A stretch of 64,000 nt of DNA from CBDBES01 sp965204465. GTDB lineage: Bacteria > Spirochaetota > Leptospiria > Turneriellales > CBDBES01. The notes below the pieces were generated by a model that saw only the letters and a list, made by a program, of their open reading frames with translations, was not told the origin of the DNA and made no database searches. The stretch spans positions 992,001-1,056,000 of the forward strand of contig CBDBES010000002.1 of NCBI GenBank assembly GCA_965204465.1, given 5' to 3'. The position numbers and the translations under genes are program-made. Within the stretch, counting starts at the first letter, position 1. Each line of letters begins with the position of its first letter. This document shows, one piece after another, positions 44,608 through 54,016 of this stretch.

Positions 44608-46083
44608 ATGACTCTAATTGCCTATATATTTAGCTTCTTGCTTTTAGTCATACCTTTATTTGGAAATATTTCAAATAGCCTTAGGAACTCTCTTCTATAT
44701 GAGAGTTCTGGAAGATATCTTTGGAGTGTTTGGGATTATCAGACCAATCCTTATATCTATTTTCTGAACCAGAATAATAGTCTTTCTTTTCAATTTACAA
44801 ATAATACATTCTTCTCTTTAGGAAGCAGTTTTTTGATCTGGGAACAACCAATTTTTTTAGGCATCCAGTTTAGAAATCCCTCATCAAGTAGTACAGAGTA
44901 TGATCCCTTTCCACCTGGTATCACTGAAAATGTTTCGATCAGTCAGCCGGATATAAGATTTATAATTGGTACATTGCCTTTTAAAAAATTGAATGTTTTG
45001 AAAAATTTTGGTATTGGATTTCACTTTAGGTATAAGCGGAATTTTCGGAGACAAGACCCTAAACCTTTACCTTTTACTTCAGATAGAGAATTAATTGGCT
45101 CAGGTGAGTCTTCTCTAAGCAATGATAGAGACAATTATAGCGTTACATCTTATGGTATTGAATTTGGTCAATTCAGCGGGGGAGTAGATGTAGGGGATAA
45201 CGAAAAAGCTACTTCATTGGCCATACCCATTTCCTATTCAATAGGAATTGGCTATCATGAATATGGTTTGAGAATTGAGGAATTTTATAAAGACGATAAT
45301 TCACCGGCAGGGCAAAATAATGCTCCTTTCGTAGAATTGGTAGGAGGGAATCAAGGATTTCAAGAACTTTTTCCAGACCAGCGTTATTTTGGACCTAAAA
45401 AAAGAGAGGTAACGATTCATTTTTTGAGTTGGTATGTGCTTAATTCATTTTCTAATATTGGTATATCTGGAAACGCCTTTTTACAGCCCAAATTAACGGG
45501 GAGAGACAATACTTTTAATACCTTTGAGATTTTTCCTAAGAAACAGACTAGCGAGGTGGCAGTTACTTCTTATCGAACGGATATTGAGGTTTTCTATGAC
45601 TTAGACTTATCCGTAAGTTTTAAAAAGCTCAAATTAGGTGTTCTAAGATTATCCCCTGGTATCAAAGCTTTTTATCATAAAGAAAGGGCGGAATTTGATG
45701 ATGTTTTGGGTAATGGATTCGTAGACAGCGAAAGTTATTTCGGCAATATAGGGATAGCTTTTAAATTCTACATATTCTTAGACCCCAATCGGCGTCTAAA
45801 GTTAGTCTCTGCCTGGCATCCGCGCTTTAACTTTGGCGATAGATTTACTCAGAGAATTGAAAATTTTAATTTACCTAGCTTGCAAGATAAAGGTGGGAAA
45901 TTCTTATACAAGAATGAAAGAGGCAATTTTACAGACGATGGAACTCTATTGAATTCTGCCCGTTTAGGTCTGGAGTATACCCCTATTGAAAATTTATTTC
46001 TCCAACTTGGACTCTCGTCGGAAGGAAACGATGGTTTTTTTGATCTAAGCAATCTTAGCTTGGGAATAGAGTATATTTTTTGA
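44608..46083 (+). CDS. Outer-membrane beta-barrel protein
   Basis: 491 residues with a signal peptide (I-A-Y-I-F-S-F-L-L-L-V-I-P-L-F-G). The body alternates short amphipathic strands rich in aromatic residues with acidic loops. The last strand ends S-L-G-I-E-Y-I-F, with the C-terminal Phe recognised by the BAM machinery. I cannot assign a family; length would allow 16-20 strands. It directly follows the GH92 mannosidase gene, so it may import released sugars or help place the mannosidase on the surface. Confidence 0.65.
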   Translation: MTLIAYIFSFLLLVIPLFGNISNSLRNSLLYESSGRYLWSVWDYQTNPYIYFLNQNNSLSFQFTNNTFFSLGSSFLIWEQPIFLGIQFRNPSSSSTEYDPFPPGITENVSISQPDIRFIIGTLPFKKLNVLKNFGIGFHFRYKRNFRRQDPKPLPFTSDRELIGSGESSLSNDRDNYSVTSYGIEFGQFSGGVDVGDNEKATSLAIPISYSIGIGYHEYGLRIEEFYKDDNSPAGQNNAPFVELVGGNQGFQELFPDQRYFGPKKREVTIHFLSWYVLNSFSNIGISGNAFLQPKLTGRDNTFNTFEIFPKKQTSEVAVTSYRTDIEVFYDLDLSVSFKKLKLGVLRLSPGIKAFYHKERAEFDDVLGNGFVDSESYFGNIGIAFKFYIFLDPNRRLKLVSAWHPRFNFGDRFTQRIENFNLPSLQDKGGKFLYKNERGNFTDDGTLLNSARLGLEYTPIENLFLQLGLSSEGNDGFFDLSNLSLGIEYIF

Positions 46084-46149
46084 TTCGTTTTCCATTTTTT
46101 AAAAACACTTTTCACCTTCAACCATGAGTTTAATTATGGAGAAAATCTG

Positions 46150-46326
46150 ATGTTTGGAAAGATAAATTGTTCGATTCCTTTTAAAAAAGAAATATATAAC
46201 AGGATCAGTTCCTTTGGTTTAGAAATAGAAGATCATATTCCTTTAGAGTGTCCAGATGTCCTTCGACATAGGGGGGTATATGTTTTTAAATTGATGAATA
46301 GGCCAATAAATGACTTTCCCAGATAA
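46150..46326 (+). CDS. 58-residue hypothetical protein before parA
   Basis: ATG at 46150 with GGAG 8 bases upstream, followed by 58 codons of mixed composition (start M-F-G-K-I-N-C-S-I-P-F-K-K, end N-R-P-I-N-D-F-P-R). No membrane segment or motif is recognisable. It ends 47 bases before parA on the same strand. It may be a real small gene or a remnant of a longer one. Confidence 0.35.
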   Translation: MFGKINCSIPFKKEIYNRISSFGLEIEDHIPLECPDVLRHRGVYVFKLMNRPINDFPR

Positions 46327-46373
46327 TAGCATGAAATAATATCAAATCCATTGAATCAAAAAATTAAGTAACC

Positions 46374-47138
46374 ATGGGAAAGACCATTTCAATTGTAAAC
46401 CAAAAGGGAGGTGTCGGTAAGACCACAACTGTGATCAATTTGGGGGCTTTCTTAGGAGAGATGAATTATAGAGTTCTTATTGTTGACATAGACCCACAAG
46501 CTAATGCAAGCAGTGGACTCAGCTTAGATGTAATGTCTCTAAAAAATACTCTTTATCATTTTCTCTTAGGGAGGATTTCTTATCAAGAAGTTTTAAACGA
46601 GATGGATCTAAAAAATCTGTATATTTTACCTTCCAATATTGATCTGGTGGGGATTGATGTGGATCTAAGACAAGATGATTCTAAAGAAGAAAGATTAAAA
46701 GATAAATTAAAAGAATTGAAAGATAAATTTGATTTTATTTTAATAGATTGTCCCCCAAGTCTTGGTCTTTTGACCATCAATGCGCTTACTGCCAGTGATA
46801 CTGTTTTAATTCCACTTCAATGCGAATATTTTGCATTGGAGGGTTTGAGTCAATTACTAAGAATCATACAATTGATTAAAAAAAAATTGAATCCAAATCT
46901 AGAATTAGAAGGAATACTATTAACTATGTATGATCCCAGAACAAAGTTTTCTTCCAGGGTAGTACAGGATGTAAGAGAACATTTTAAAAAAGAAGTATTT
47001 AGTGTGATCATTCCCCGTAATGTAAAACTTGCAGAGGCCCCTTCTTTTGGACAGCCTATTTCTATGTATGAACCAGATTCAAATGGTGCTATAGCTTATC
47101 AAAAATTAGCAAAGGAGATCATCGATCAAAATGACTAA
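46374..47138 (+). CDS. parA: Chromosome partitioning ATPase ParA (Soj)
   Basis: 254 residues, starting with the deviant Walker A motif N-Q-K-G-G-V-G-K-T-T-T. Walker A' (V-D-I-D-P-Q-A-N-A-S) and Walker B (L-I-D-C-P-P-S-L-G) follow. It lacks an N-terminal DNA-binding extension, so it is the short chromosomal type. ParA forms ATP-dependent gradients on DNA that move ParB-parS complexes. Its last 8 bases overlap parB. No parS site was seen nearby. Confidence 0.95.
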   Translation: MGKTISIVNQKGGVGKTTTVINLGAFLGEMNYRVLIVDIDPQANASSGLSLDVMSLKNTLYHFLLGRISYQEVLNEMDLKNLYILPSNIDLVGIDVDLRQDDSKEERLKDKLKELKDKFDFILIDCPPSLGLLTINALTASDTVLIPLQCEYFALEGLSQLLRIIQLIKKKLNPNLELEGILLTMYDPRTKFSSRVVQDVREHFKKEVFSVIIPRNVKLAEAPSFGQPISMYEPDSNGAIAYQKLAKEIIDQND

Positions 47139-48030
47139 GACGAATAAAAAGACAAAGCAAGTACTCGGAAGAGGCTTAGGGAATCTATTGCCTGTAGAGC
47201 CAATACAGGAACAGGTCAATTCAGACCAGGCAATCATCGAAATAGATATTTCTCATATACGAAAAAATCCAGAGAATCCACGCAAGAAATTTGACCAGAC
47301 ATCTATCCAGGAACTTTCACTGACGATCAAGCAACATGGTCTTTTGCAGCCTATCCTTGTAATGAAACAGGACGAAAAAGATTATATGGTCATTTCAGGG
47401 GAAAGGAGGCTTAGAGCTTATAAAAAATTAAACAAAAAAAAAATTCCATGTATTGTGAAAGAATATTCTAACAGTGAAAAATTAGAAATATCTTTGATCG
47501 AAAATATTCAAAGAGAACAATTAGATGCTATTGAAGAAGCAATGGTGTACAAGAATCTTTTGGAAAATTTTAACTTAACTCAGAATGATCTATCCTCCAG
47601 GGTGGGTAAGAATAGGGCCACCATCTCTAATAGGGTCAGATTATTACAGCTTCCTTTGAAATTACAAACAGCCATAGCTGATAGAAGACTTACGGAAGGT
47701 CAGGTGCGTCCTGTATTGGGGATCAAAGATGAAATAACCCGTCAAAGGATCACAGAACAAATATTATCCAATGATCTGAGTGCCAGAAAAATTGAGTTAA
47801 TGGCAAGACGCTATAAACAAAGGGGTATCCCCTTTACTTCTGTAAAACAATCCCCCGATCAAAGAGATCCTCATTTGATGCATATTAAAAATTCTATGGA
47901 AGAAAGACTAGTTACCAGAGTTAAAATATTGAATCATCCTAAAAAAAACCAAGGGAAAATCATTATTGAATATTTTAATTTAGATGATTTTGATCGTATA
48001 CAGAAATTGATTTTAAACAAGCCAAGCTAA
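47131..48030 (+). CDS. parB: Chromosome partitioning protein ParB
   Basis: 299 residues. N-terminal ParA-interacting sequence K-Q-V-L-G-R-G-L-G-N-L-L, then the CTP-binding ParB/Srx fold with I-S-G-E-R-R-L-R-A and E-N-I-Q-R-E-Q-L-D-A-I-E-E-A, a helix-turn-helix (L-T-Q-N-D-L-S-S-R-V-G-K-N-R) and a C-terminal dimer domain. It binds parS and loads SMC. Coupled to parA by overlap and followed 11 bases later by dnaG. Confidence 0.95.
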   Translation: MTKTNKKTKQVLGRGLGNLLPVEPIQEQVNSDQAIIEIDISHIRKNPENPRKKFDQTSIQELSLTIKQHGLLQPILVMKQDEKDYMVISGERRLRAYKKLNKKKIPCIVKEYSNSEKLEISLIENIQREQLDAIEEAMVYKNLLENFNLTQNDLSSRVGKNRATISNRVRLLQLPLKLQTAIADRRLTEGQVRPVLGIKDEITRQRITEQILSNDLSARKIELMARRYKQRGIPFTSVKQSPDQRDPHLMHIKNSMEERLVTRVKILNHPKKNQGKIIIEYFNLDDFDRIQKLILNKPS

Positions 48031-48041
48031 TATGTATAGAA

Positions 48042-49946
48042 ATGTCAGATGATGTTAATAGAATATTATCCCAAATAGCTATAGAAAGCTTTATAGGGCG
48101 CTATATTACTTTAAAAAGAAATGGGAAAAATTTCTGGGGGATTTGTCCCTTCCATTCAGAAAAAACACCTTCTTTATCCGTTTCCCCCGAAAAGGGCATC
48201 TTTAAATGTTTTGGTTGCGGAGTGGGTGGAAATGTAATTACTTTTGTGCAAAGATATGAAGGCGTTGGTTTCCCCGAGGCCTTAAAATTATTAGCAGATC
48301 ATCTTGGAATATCTCTTAGCTACACAAAAAAAAGCATAAATAGAAAGGAAAAAGATAGAAAAGAATATTTATTTTCATTGAACCAGTGGGTATGTGAGCA
48401 GTATGTTGCGAATCTGGAAATGGCTTCCAAAGCAATGCAGTATTTAAAAGAACGCAGTATACATTTGAATTCTATAAGGCATTTTAAGTTAGGATATGCT
48501 CCAGAAACATTTAGATTCTTAGAATCCATTGTTCAAAATACGTACAAAAACAAACCAGATGAACAGAAGAAAACTCTACAGTCTTTAAAAGAAATAGGAC
48601 TGATAGATCAGAGTAGCTTTCAGGAAAATACATATAACAGGTTTAAAGGCAGGCTCATTTTCCCGATTCACGATCACAATGGCAAAATAATCGCATTTGG
48701 TGGTAGAAAATTAGAAAAAGATAGTAAGGCAGCCAAATATATAAATTCACCTGATTCTTTGATCTTTGATAAAGGAAAGAATCTGTATCATCTATATCAG
48801 AGCAAAGAAAGTATACGCCATAATAGACAGGCAATTTTAGTAGAAGGTTATTTTGATGTGATCGGCCTATACCAAAGAGATATTCAAAATGTAGTGGCTC
48901 CACTAGGCACCGCCTTCACAAAGGAACAATCCAAACTGCTTAAGAGATATACAGATAAGGTACTGATATTCTTCGACACAGACCATTCTGGTGTAGAAGC
49001 AGCTTTCAAGGCAATACAAATTGCCCGATCAGAAGGCATGGAAGTCAAAGTAGTCAATTATTCAAAAAAAGGAAAAGATCCCTTTGATATATCCAATGAA
49101 TTAGATGAAATTGAACTGGTATCATTATTGGATAATAGCCAGGATGAGATGAGTTTTTCTCTCTGGTATTTTCTTAAGAATAAGTATGACATCTCCGAGA
49201 TTTCACAAAAGAAAAAATGCATTCTGGATTTTTTTCAGTATATCTTTGAAACATTAGAACAAAGCTGGGAGCAAATAGAATATCTTAGTGCCGCTTCCAA
49301 AATACTTCGTATTCCTCAGAAATCTTTACTGTATGATTTTAAAAAATTCTCACAATCAGGAGCAAACCAAAAAAGTATAGATCCAAATAGATTTCCTGCT
49401 CCATCCATAAAGGTTTCCTCTCGAAAAGAATCTAAAGCAACAGGAATAAAAGCCACCAGAATGGAAAAAGATATTTTAGCTTTACTTCTTTATTTTCCTT
49501 CTTATTGGGGAGAAAAATCTCTATTAGACAAAATAGAATGGGGCTCTATGGATTCACACCTTCTTTTCAATTTTTTTAAAGATCGTCTCAAAGCAGGAGA
49601 AACATGGCAATGGGAGGAACTTAAACAAGTTATTTCTATTTTACCCCAAAATTTGGGTGATCTTCTGAGTGAGATTATTCTGGAGTTTGACGAGATCATA
49701 AAGAATCAAAGCTTTAAAGAAGAAGATTATTATTTAAAACTACAAAAAAATATCAAGGTAATGGAAAGAGCACAAAATAGCAAAAAACTGTTAGAAATTC
49801 AGAAGACTTTTAACAGAGATAACATTTTATCCGATATTTCTGAAGAGGAATTACATAAAAAAGAAGATGAAAATAATCTGAGAGAATACCAATATTTGCT
49901 GGACAAGATTTATAAAGGAGATTCTCCCAAAGAGGCTAAAAACTAA
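48042..49946 (+). CDS. dnaG: DNA primase
   Basis: 634 residues. CHC2 zinc finger at the N-terminus (C-P-F-H at about 37, then C-F-G-C). The Toprim core has I-L-V-E-G-Y-F-D-V-I and F-F-D-T-D-H-S-G, with the R-L-I-F-P-I-H-D motif before it. The C-terminal region for helicase binding is diverged. It synthesises RNA primers at the replication fork. Its position behind parAB rather than next to rpoD/rpsU is notable. No stop or frame problem. Confidence 0.95.
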   Translation: MSDDVNRILSQIAIESFIGRYITLKRNGKNFWGICPFHSEKTPSLSVSPEKGIFKCFGCGVGGNVITFVQRYEGVGFPEALKLLADHLGISLSYTKKSINRKEKDRKEYLFSLNQWVCEQYVANLEMASKAMQYLKERSIHLNSIRHFKLGYAPETFRFLESIVQNTYKNKPDEQKKTLQSLKEIGLIDQSSFQENTYNRFKGRLIFPIHDHNGKIIAFGGRKLEKDSKAAKYINSPDSLIFDKGKNLYHLYQSKESIRHNRQAILVEGYFDVIGLYQRDIQNVVAPLGTAFTKEQSKLLKRYTDKVLIFFDTDHSGVEAAFKAIQIARSEGMEVKVVNYSKKGKDPFDISNELDEIELVSLLDNSQDEMSFSLWYFLKNKYDISEISQKKKCILDFFQYIFETLEQSWEQIEYLSAASKILRIPQKSLLYDFKKFSQSGANQKSIDPNRFPAPSIKVSSRKESKATGIKATRMEKDILALLLYFPSYWGEKSLLDKIEWGSMDSHLLFNFFKDRLKAGETWQWEELKQVISILPQNLGDLLSEIILEFDEIIKNQSFKEEDYYLKLQKNIKVMERAQNSKKLLEIQKTFNRDNILSDISEEELHKKEDENNLREYQYLLDKIYKGDSPKEAKN

Positions 49947-50066
49947 AAAAGGAAAAAATAAATTTAAATATTTTTTCATTTATCACTATACTTTTATCTG
50001 AAAGTATTCTCAAAAAATACAAACAATCCGTTGACTAAATTCACAAGCTAAATTAATTCAAATATA

Positions 50067-50779
50067 ATGGCCATACTCTACATTGCATTGCTCACTATAT
50101 TTTCCAGTGGGGTGGGAACCATTAGTGGGTTCGGTATCTCTACGATCATGGTACCCATATTATCATTTTTTTTGCCATTGTCACAAACACTTCTTTTAGT
50201 CGGGATCATTCATTGGTTTAATGATATTTGGAAAATGATCCTGTTTAAAAAAGGATTCAACGGAAAACTTATATTCGCATTTGGAGTTACAGGAATTATG
50301 GCAACATACGCAGGGGCAAATATCACATTTGCGATCCCTAAAAAAAATCTTTCTCAGGCATTAGGAATATTCATCATCATCTATACATTATTTCTGTTTT
50401 TAAAACCATCTTTTAAAATTCCGCAAAATAATATTACTGCCATGAGCGGAGGAGCATTGTCTGGTTTTTTTGCTGGTATATTTGGTATGGGGGCGCTATA
50501 CGGAGTGCCTTTCTATCCGCCTTTGAATTACCAAAAGCAATATATATGGCGACCACTGCTGCCGTCGCCTTTGTTATAGACACAACACGCATAACTACCT
50601 ATATACTAAACGGATCCATGTTAGAAACCAGATTACTCTGGGGCCTTTTTATTTTCATTCCTGCATCATTCCTGGGGGCTCTCATCGCTAAGAAAATTGT
50701 GGACCATATACCAGAGAAAAAATTTCGTATCGTTATAAGCTTATTTCTTTTCTTGATAGGTTTAAGACTATTGATCTAA
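50067..50779 (+). pseudogene. TauE/SafE-family membrane transporter, frameshifted
   Basis: The first part (50067 to about 50490) has the usual opening G-V-G-T-I-S-G-F-G-I-S-T and several helices. At a run of five G (50489-50493) the frame is lost. Adding one G restores G-M-G-G-A-I-R-S-A-F-L-S-A-F-E-L-P-K-A-I-Y-M-A-T-T, which continues into the 50546-50779 frame and the final helix. The G-G-A-I-R-S motif is well conserved in the family, so the break is certain relative to an ancestor. These proteins export sulfite, sulfoacetate or similar anions. It may be sequence error or a genuine mutation. Confidence 0.88.
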
Positions 50780-50870
50780 TGATTTATTAGCATAACTGCA
50801 ACGGCATAATAAGATGCCTAAAACCAAGCGATAAAAGTAGTTTTTTGTTACGATATAGCTCGAAAATAGA

Positions 50871-51188
50871 TTATAATGTATTCTCTACTAGCCATGAAAG
50901 ATATTTAGGGTCCATGTCTTCTATTTTCATCTTAGTAACTTCAGGGACAGAATAACTATGATTTGTATTAAAAAATTCAAGTAATTCTTTCCACTTGTTT
51001 TCAACTGTTTTAATGAATAATTTAAACTCTGTTTCTTCTTGCAATTTATCTTCCCATGTATAAAAAGACCTTATAGGACCAATGATATTTACACAGGCCG
51101 CCAGTTTTCTCTGGACAAGTCTTTTAGCCAGTTTTTTAGATTCAGAAAGAGTAGGGCATGTACTTAATGCAATGATAGGAGAGGCCAT
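50871..51188 (-). CDS. cutA: CutA1-type divalent cation tolerance protein
   Basis: 105 residues, the family length. S-K-K-L-A-K-R-L-V-Q-R-K-L-A-A-C-V-N and Y-T-W-E-D-K-L-Q-E-E-T-E-F-K-L are diagnostic, as is the P-E-V-T-K strand near the end. CutA proteins form PII-like trimers; in E. coli they are tied to copper tolerance but the biochemical role is not settled. The gene stands alone, 70 bases upstream of the hypothetical secreted protein's 3-prime end. Confidence 0.93.
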   Translation of the reverse strand: MASPIIALSTCPTLSESKKLAKRLVQRKLAACVNIIGPIRSFYTWEDKLQEETEFKLFIKTVENKWKELLEFFNTNHSYSVPEVTKMKIEDMDPKYLSWLVENTL

Positions 51189-51259
51189 TTATATTTTTAA
51201 AAATAATTCTATCCGGTATTCTACAAAATAAGGCAAGCCTTGCGTAATTTTGTATCTAA

Positions 51260-51751
51260 TTATTGGGATTTTGAAACTGTATCCTCTGCTTTTTTATTTT
51301 CTACTTTTGTGTTTGGAGCATCCTTTGCATCAGGTGGAGGATTTAGTAAACTGTCATTTCTTTTTACTTGTACTCCTGGCGGTAGAATTAATTTCTCTTG
51401 TATAGGCAATACAAAATATATAGAAGGATCACTATGATAAGTAAAATAGCCTATAAATTCCTTGTATTTTACATAGAAGGTTAATTCATGGTGTCCGGAT
51501 TTTTCATAAGTCAGGTCACTTGCTTTTATTTTATCAGAATCTGCATAATCGAACCATCGCTTCAATGCTCTTTTAATAGAAATATACAGATTATAATCCA
51601 ATTGTCTTTTTTGAGATGATTGACCATATCTGAGTTTTTGAATATCTGCTTGCCTTTTTTTAAATTCTTCATAAATAGGCCCAGCCATAGAAGAAGAAAA
51701 TAAACCTAAGATAAAAAAAGAAATAACAAAACTCTTGATGTTTATCCTCAT
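51260..51751 (-). CDS. Secreted protein of unknown function
   Basis: 163 residues. A signal peptide with a likely cut after S-S-S-M-A, then a short helical, basic stretch, a compact alpha/beta body with Y-A-D-S-D-K-I-K-A-S-D-L-T and H-H-E-L-T-F-Y-V-K-Y, and a proline-rich, disordered C-terminus (L-P-P-G-V-Q-V, N-P-P-P-D-A). No cysteine and no family I recognise. It follows, with a 57-base spacer, the O-antigen ligase-type gene's start on the same strand only by proximity; its own GGGG site at 51761 suggests separate translation. Confidence 0.6.
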   Translation of the reverse strand: MRINIKSFVISFFILGLFSSSMAGPIYEEFKKRQADIQKLRYGQSSQKRQLDYNLYISIKRALKRWFDYADSDKIKASDLTYEKSGHHELTFYVKYKEFIGYFTYHSDPSIYFVLPIQEKLILPPGVQVKRNDSLLNPPPDAKDAPNTKVENKKAEDTVSKSQ

Positions 51752-51808
51752 AAATATACCCCTTCAAAAAGAAATTTAGAAACTATATTCTATTTATGAT
51801 GAAGGTTG

Positions 51809-53104
51809 TCAAGATAATTTATTATATTTATAAAAAATAGCAACAGCGACCCAAAATAACATTTGCACTTCTTCGTCTGTAAAATGAGCCTGAAACATTC
51901 CCATGAAAAACATCATTACAATAGATGAAACAGAACCGATCAGAAGCCATCTGGAACTTATTTTTGAATCTAAATTTCTATTGGACCACAAAGAAAAGAT
52001 AGGCAGAAAATAGAATAATATATATATAGAAAAACCAATGGATCCAAATAAAACCAATATATTCAAATAATCATTATGCATATGGGCAGTTGGTTGGGCT
52101 GCTACGGTGCATGCCTTCGGGGACATATGTTTTTTATGTTCCTTTGGATAGTCTGCGTTCCCTGTGCCGATCACAGGATTTTCAATCCACATACTTATTC
52201 CAGCTTCCCACAAGTGAATACGATTCCAAAAAGAACCGCAAAGTTGATTTTGCTGAATGTTGAGTAATAATTCTCTTTTGCCATTCTGAAATACCAATTC
52301 AAAGGCGGGTACCTTGGAATAGACATAGGCAAATAAAATCAATAGAATAGGAAAAACAAAAATAAATTTTTTTCTAAAAAAACAGGCAAAAAAGAAAATA
52401 ATGGCAGGTATCAAGGCGATATAGCCACTGCGGCTCTGAGACAATATAAATCCTGCGAATACGAATAAAAGTAATCCAGAGATCAGAATGGCAAATTGCC
52501 TCTTCTTTTCAGCAAAAAAGTAAAATACGCTCCCTAAAACAATAAAAAAAGTGACTCCTGTAATTCCAGTATAAGTCAATGGATTGTTTGTATTTTTAAA
52601 GCCGCCTACCCTATAGGATCCTAATTGTAGATCAAGACTAAAATGCTGGTATAAATTATAGGCCCCTGTAGAAGCACAGCCCAATACAAGGCATAGAATA
52701 AAATATTTGAACCAGACCTTTTGTTCCAGATGAAATACGATCAAAGGAACGATCAATATCAACCATATTTCTCTATAATAAAACAATTCCACCAAAGGGT
52801 CATCTGATAAGAATATGTGAAGAGTCCTTAATATTATCCAGGCGATAAAATAATAAAATATAGTAAGCATTCTATAATGCGAAAAATACTGAATGTAATT
52901 CTCTTCTTGTTTCGTTAGACTAGTCGAGGATATAGACTTGCTTATTTTCCGATAGAAAAAAAGATCGATCAGAGCAGCTATAATACTTAGCACTAGGAAA
53001 ACCTGGGTAAGGGAAATAGAGAATGAACTGCATAGCGCAAATCCGCATAAAAATATACCTACAATTTTTAAATGATTTTGGAGCCAGAATTTTTGCAATT
53101 CCAT
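51809..53104 (-). CDS. O-antigen ligase/polymerase family protein
   Basis: 431 residues with ten or more membrane helices. The Wzy_C region is clear: R-I-H-L-W-E-A-G-I-S-M-W near 300, then G-T-G-N-A-D-Y and H-M-H-N-D-Y-L-N at about 345-352 in the large periplasmic loop. Family members either ligate O-antigen to lipid A-core (WaaL) or polymerise repeat units (Wzy); sequence alone does not separate these. It is followed by MTA phosphorylase upstream on the same strand with an 18-base gap. Confidence 0.88.
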   Translation of the reverse strand: MELQKFWLQNHLKIVGIFLCGFALCSSFSISLTQVFLVLSIIAALIDLFFYRKISKSISSTSLTKQEENYIQYFSHYRMLTIFYYFIAWIILRTLHIFLSDDPLVELFYYREIWLILIVPLIVFHLEQKVWFKYFILCLVLGCASTGAYNLYQHFSLDLQLGSYRVGGFKNTNNPLTYTGITGVTFFIVLGSVFYFFAEKKRQFAILISGLLLFVFAGFILSQSRSGYIALIPAIIFFFACFFRKKFIFVFPILLILFAYVYSKVPAFELVFQNGKRELLLNIQQNQLCGSFWNRIHLWEAGISMWIENPVIGTGNADYPKEHKKHMSPKACTVAAQPTAHMHNDYLNILVLFGSIGFSIYILFYFLPIFSLWSNRNLDSKISSRWLLIGSVSSIVMMFFMGMFQAHFTDEEVQMLFWVAVAIFYKYNKLS

Positions 53105-53122
53105 TTTTAAATAATACTTTGC

Positions 53123-54016
53123 TTAAAAATAACCTGGCAAAAGTTTATTCAATTTTTTCTTCAGCTTCTTGGGGCTTTTAGAAGATGGTGTAATGATACT
53201 ATTTTTTATACTTCCTTTTAAAGGATTTTCTTTTGCTATGAGTTCAATTAATGAGGGGAAAGCATTTTGCAAAATTAAATTGGCCTTCTTTGAATTATCC
53301 TTGATCACTTGCATTATCTCCTTTGCGGTCACGGATTCATATTGTTCTCTCCATGAATCATGGTCCGTTGTCATGCATATCATCTGATAATTTATCTCCA
53401 ATTCCCTGCACAATTTAGCCTCTGGCAATGCAGACATGTTTATGATACCTCCTCCCCATGATTTATATGATTTAGATTCAGCTCTGGTAGAAAAAGCAGG
53501 GCCTTCTATGCAGATAAGTGTTTCTTCTGTGTGCAGAGGTATTTCTAACTTTCTTATGACATCCTCAAAAATATTAAACAAACTTTTAGAAAATGGATCT
53601 CCGAAACTAATATGGACTACAATTCCATTTCCGTAAAATGTATTTCCTCTATGAACAGTACGATCAATGATTTGAGAGGGTAATACGAAATGAGTAGGAG
53701 AAATTTCTTCTTTAAGAGAACCAACAGCAGAAAATGAAATAATGTAATCCACTCCCAGCATTTTTAAGGCTGCTATATTGGCTTTTTGAGGTATTTCTGT
53801 GGGCAAAATAGAATGATATCTACCATGACGGGGCAAGAAAGCCAGTTCAAGATACCCCCCCCCTTGTTCATCTTTAAAACCAGCCAGAGTAATTTTCTCC
53901 GAGGGATACCCCCAGGGAGTTTTGGGATATACTGTTTTTAGAATTTCTACGCCATTGATATCATATAAGCCTGTTCCCCCAATAATCCCTACTCTAGGCG
54001 TATTTGTGGATTTCAT
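53123..54016 (-). CDS. mtnP: 5'-methylthioadenosine phosphorylase
   Basis: 297 residues. The start V-G-I-I-G-G-T-G-L-Y, the H-G-R-Y-H-S phosphate site, I-C-I-E-G-P-A-F-S-T-R-A-E-S and N-M-S-A-L-P-E define the PNP/MTAP family. T-D-H-D-S-W has the two aspartates that select 6-aminopurines, favouring MTA over inosine or guanosine. It splits methylthioadenosine into adenine and methylthioribose-1-phosphate in the methionine salvage path. A lysine-rich C-terminal tail of about 25 residues is extra. The start overlaps the aminopeptidase stop by 4 bases. Confidence 0.9.
   Translation of the reverse strand: MKSTNTPRVGIIGGTGLYDINGVEILKTVYPKTPWGYPSEKITLAGFKDEQGGGYLELAFLPRHGRYHSILPTEIPQKANIAALKMLGVDYIISFSAVGSLKEEISPTHFVLPSQIIDRTVHRGNTFYGNGIVVHISFGDPFSKSLFNIFEDVIRKLEIPLHTEETLICIEGPAFSTRAESKSYKSWGGGIINMSALPEAKLCRELEINYQMICMTTDHDSWREQYESVTAKEIMQVIKDNSKKANLILQNAFPSLIELIAKENPLKGSIKNSIITPSSKSPKKLKKKLNKLLPGYF

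Noticed and set aside
46100..50000. parS site near parAB
   Set aside because: No TGTTYCACGTGRAACA-like palindrome found around the genes. A CACGTG at about 7697 lacks the flanking halves and lies in a coding region.
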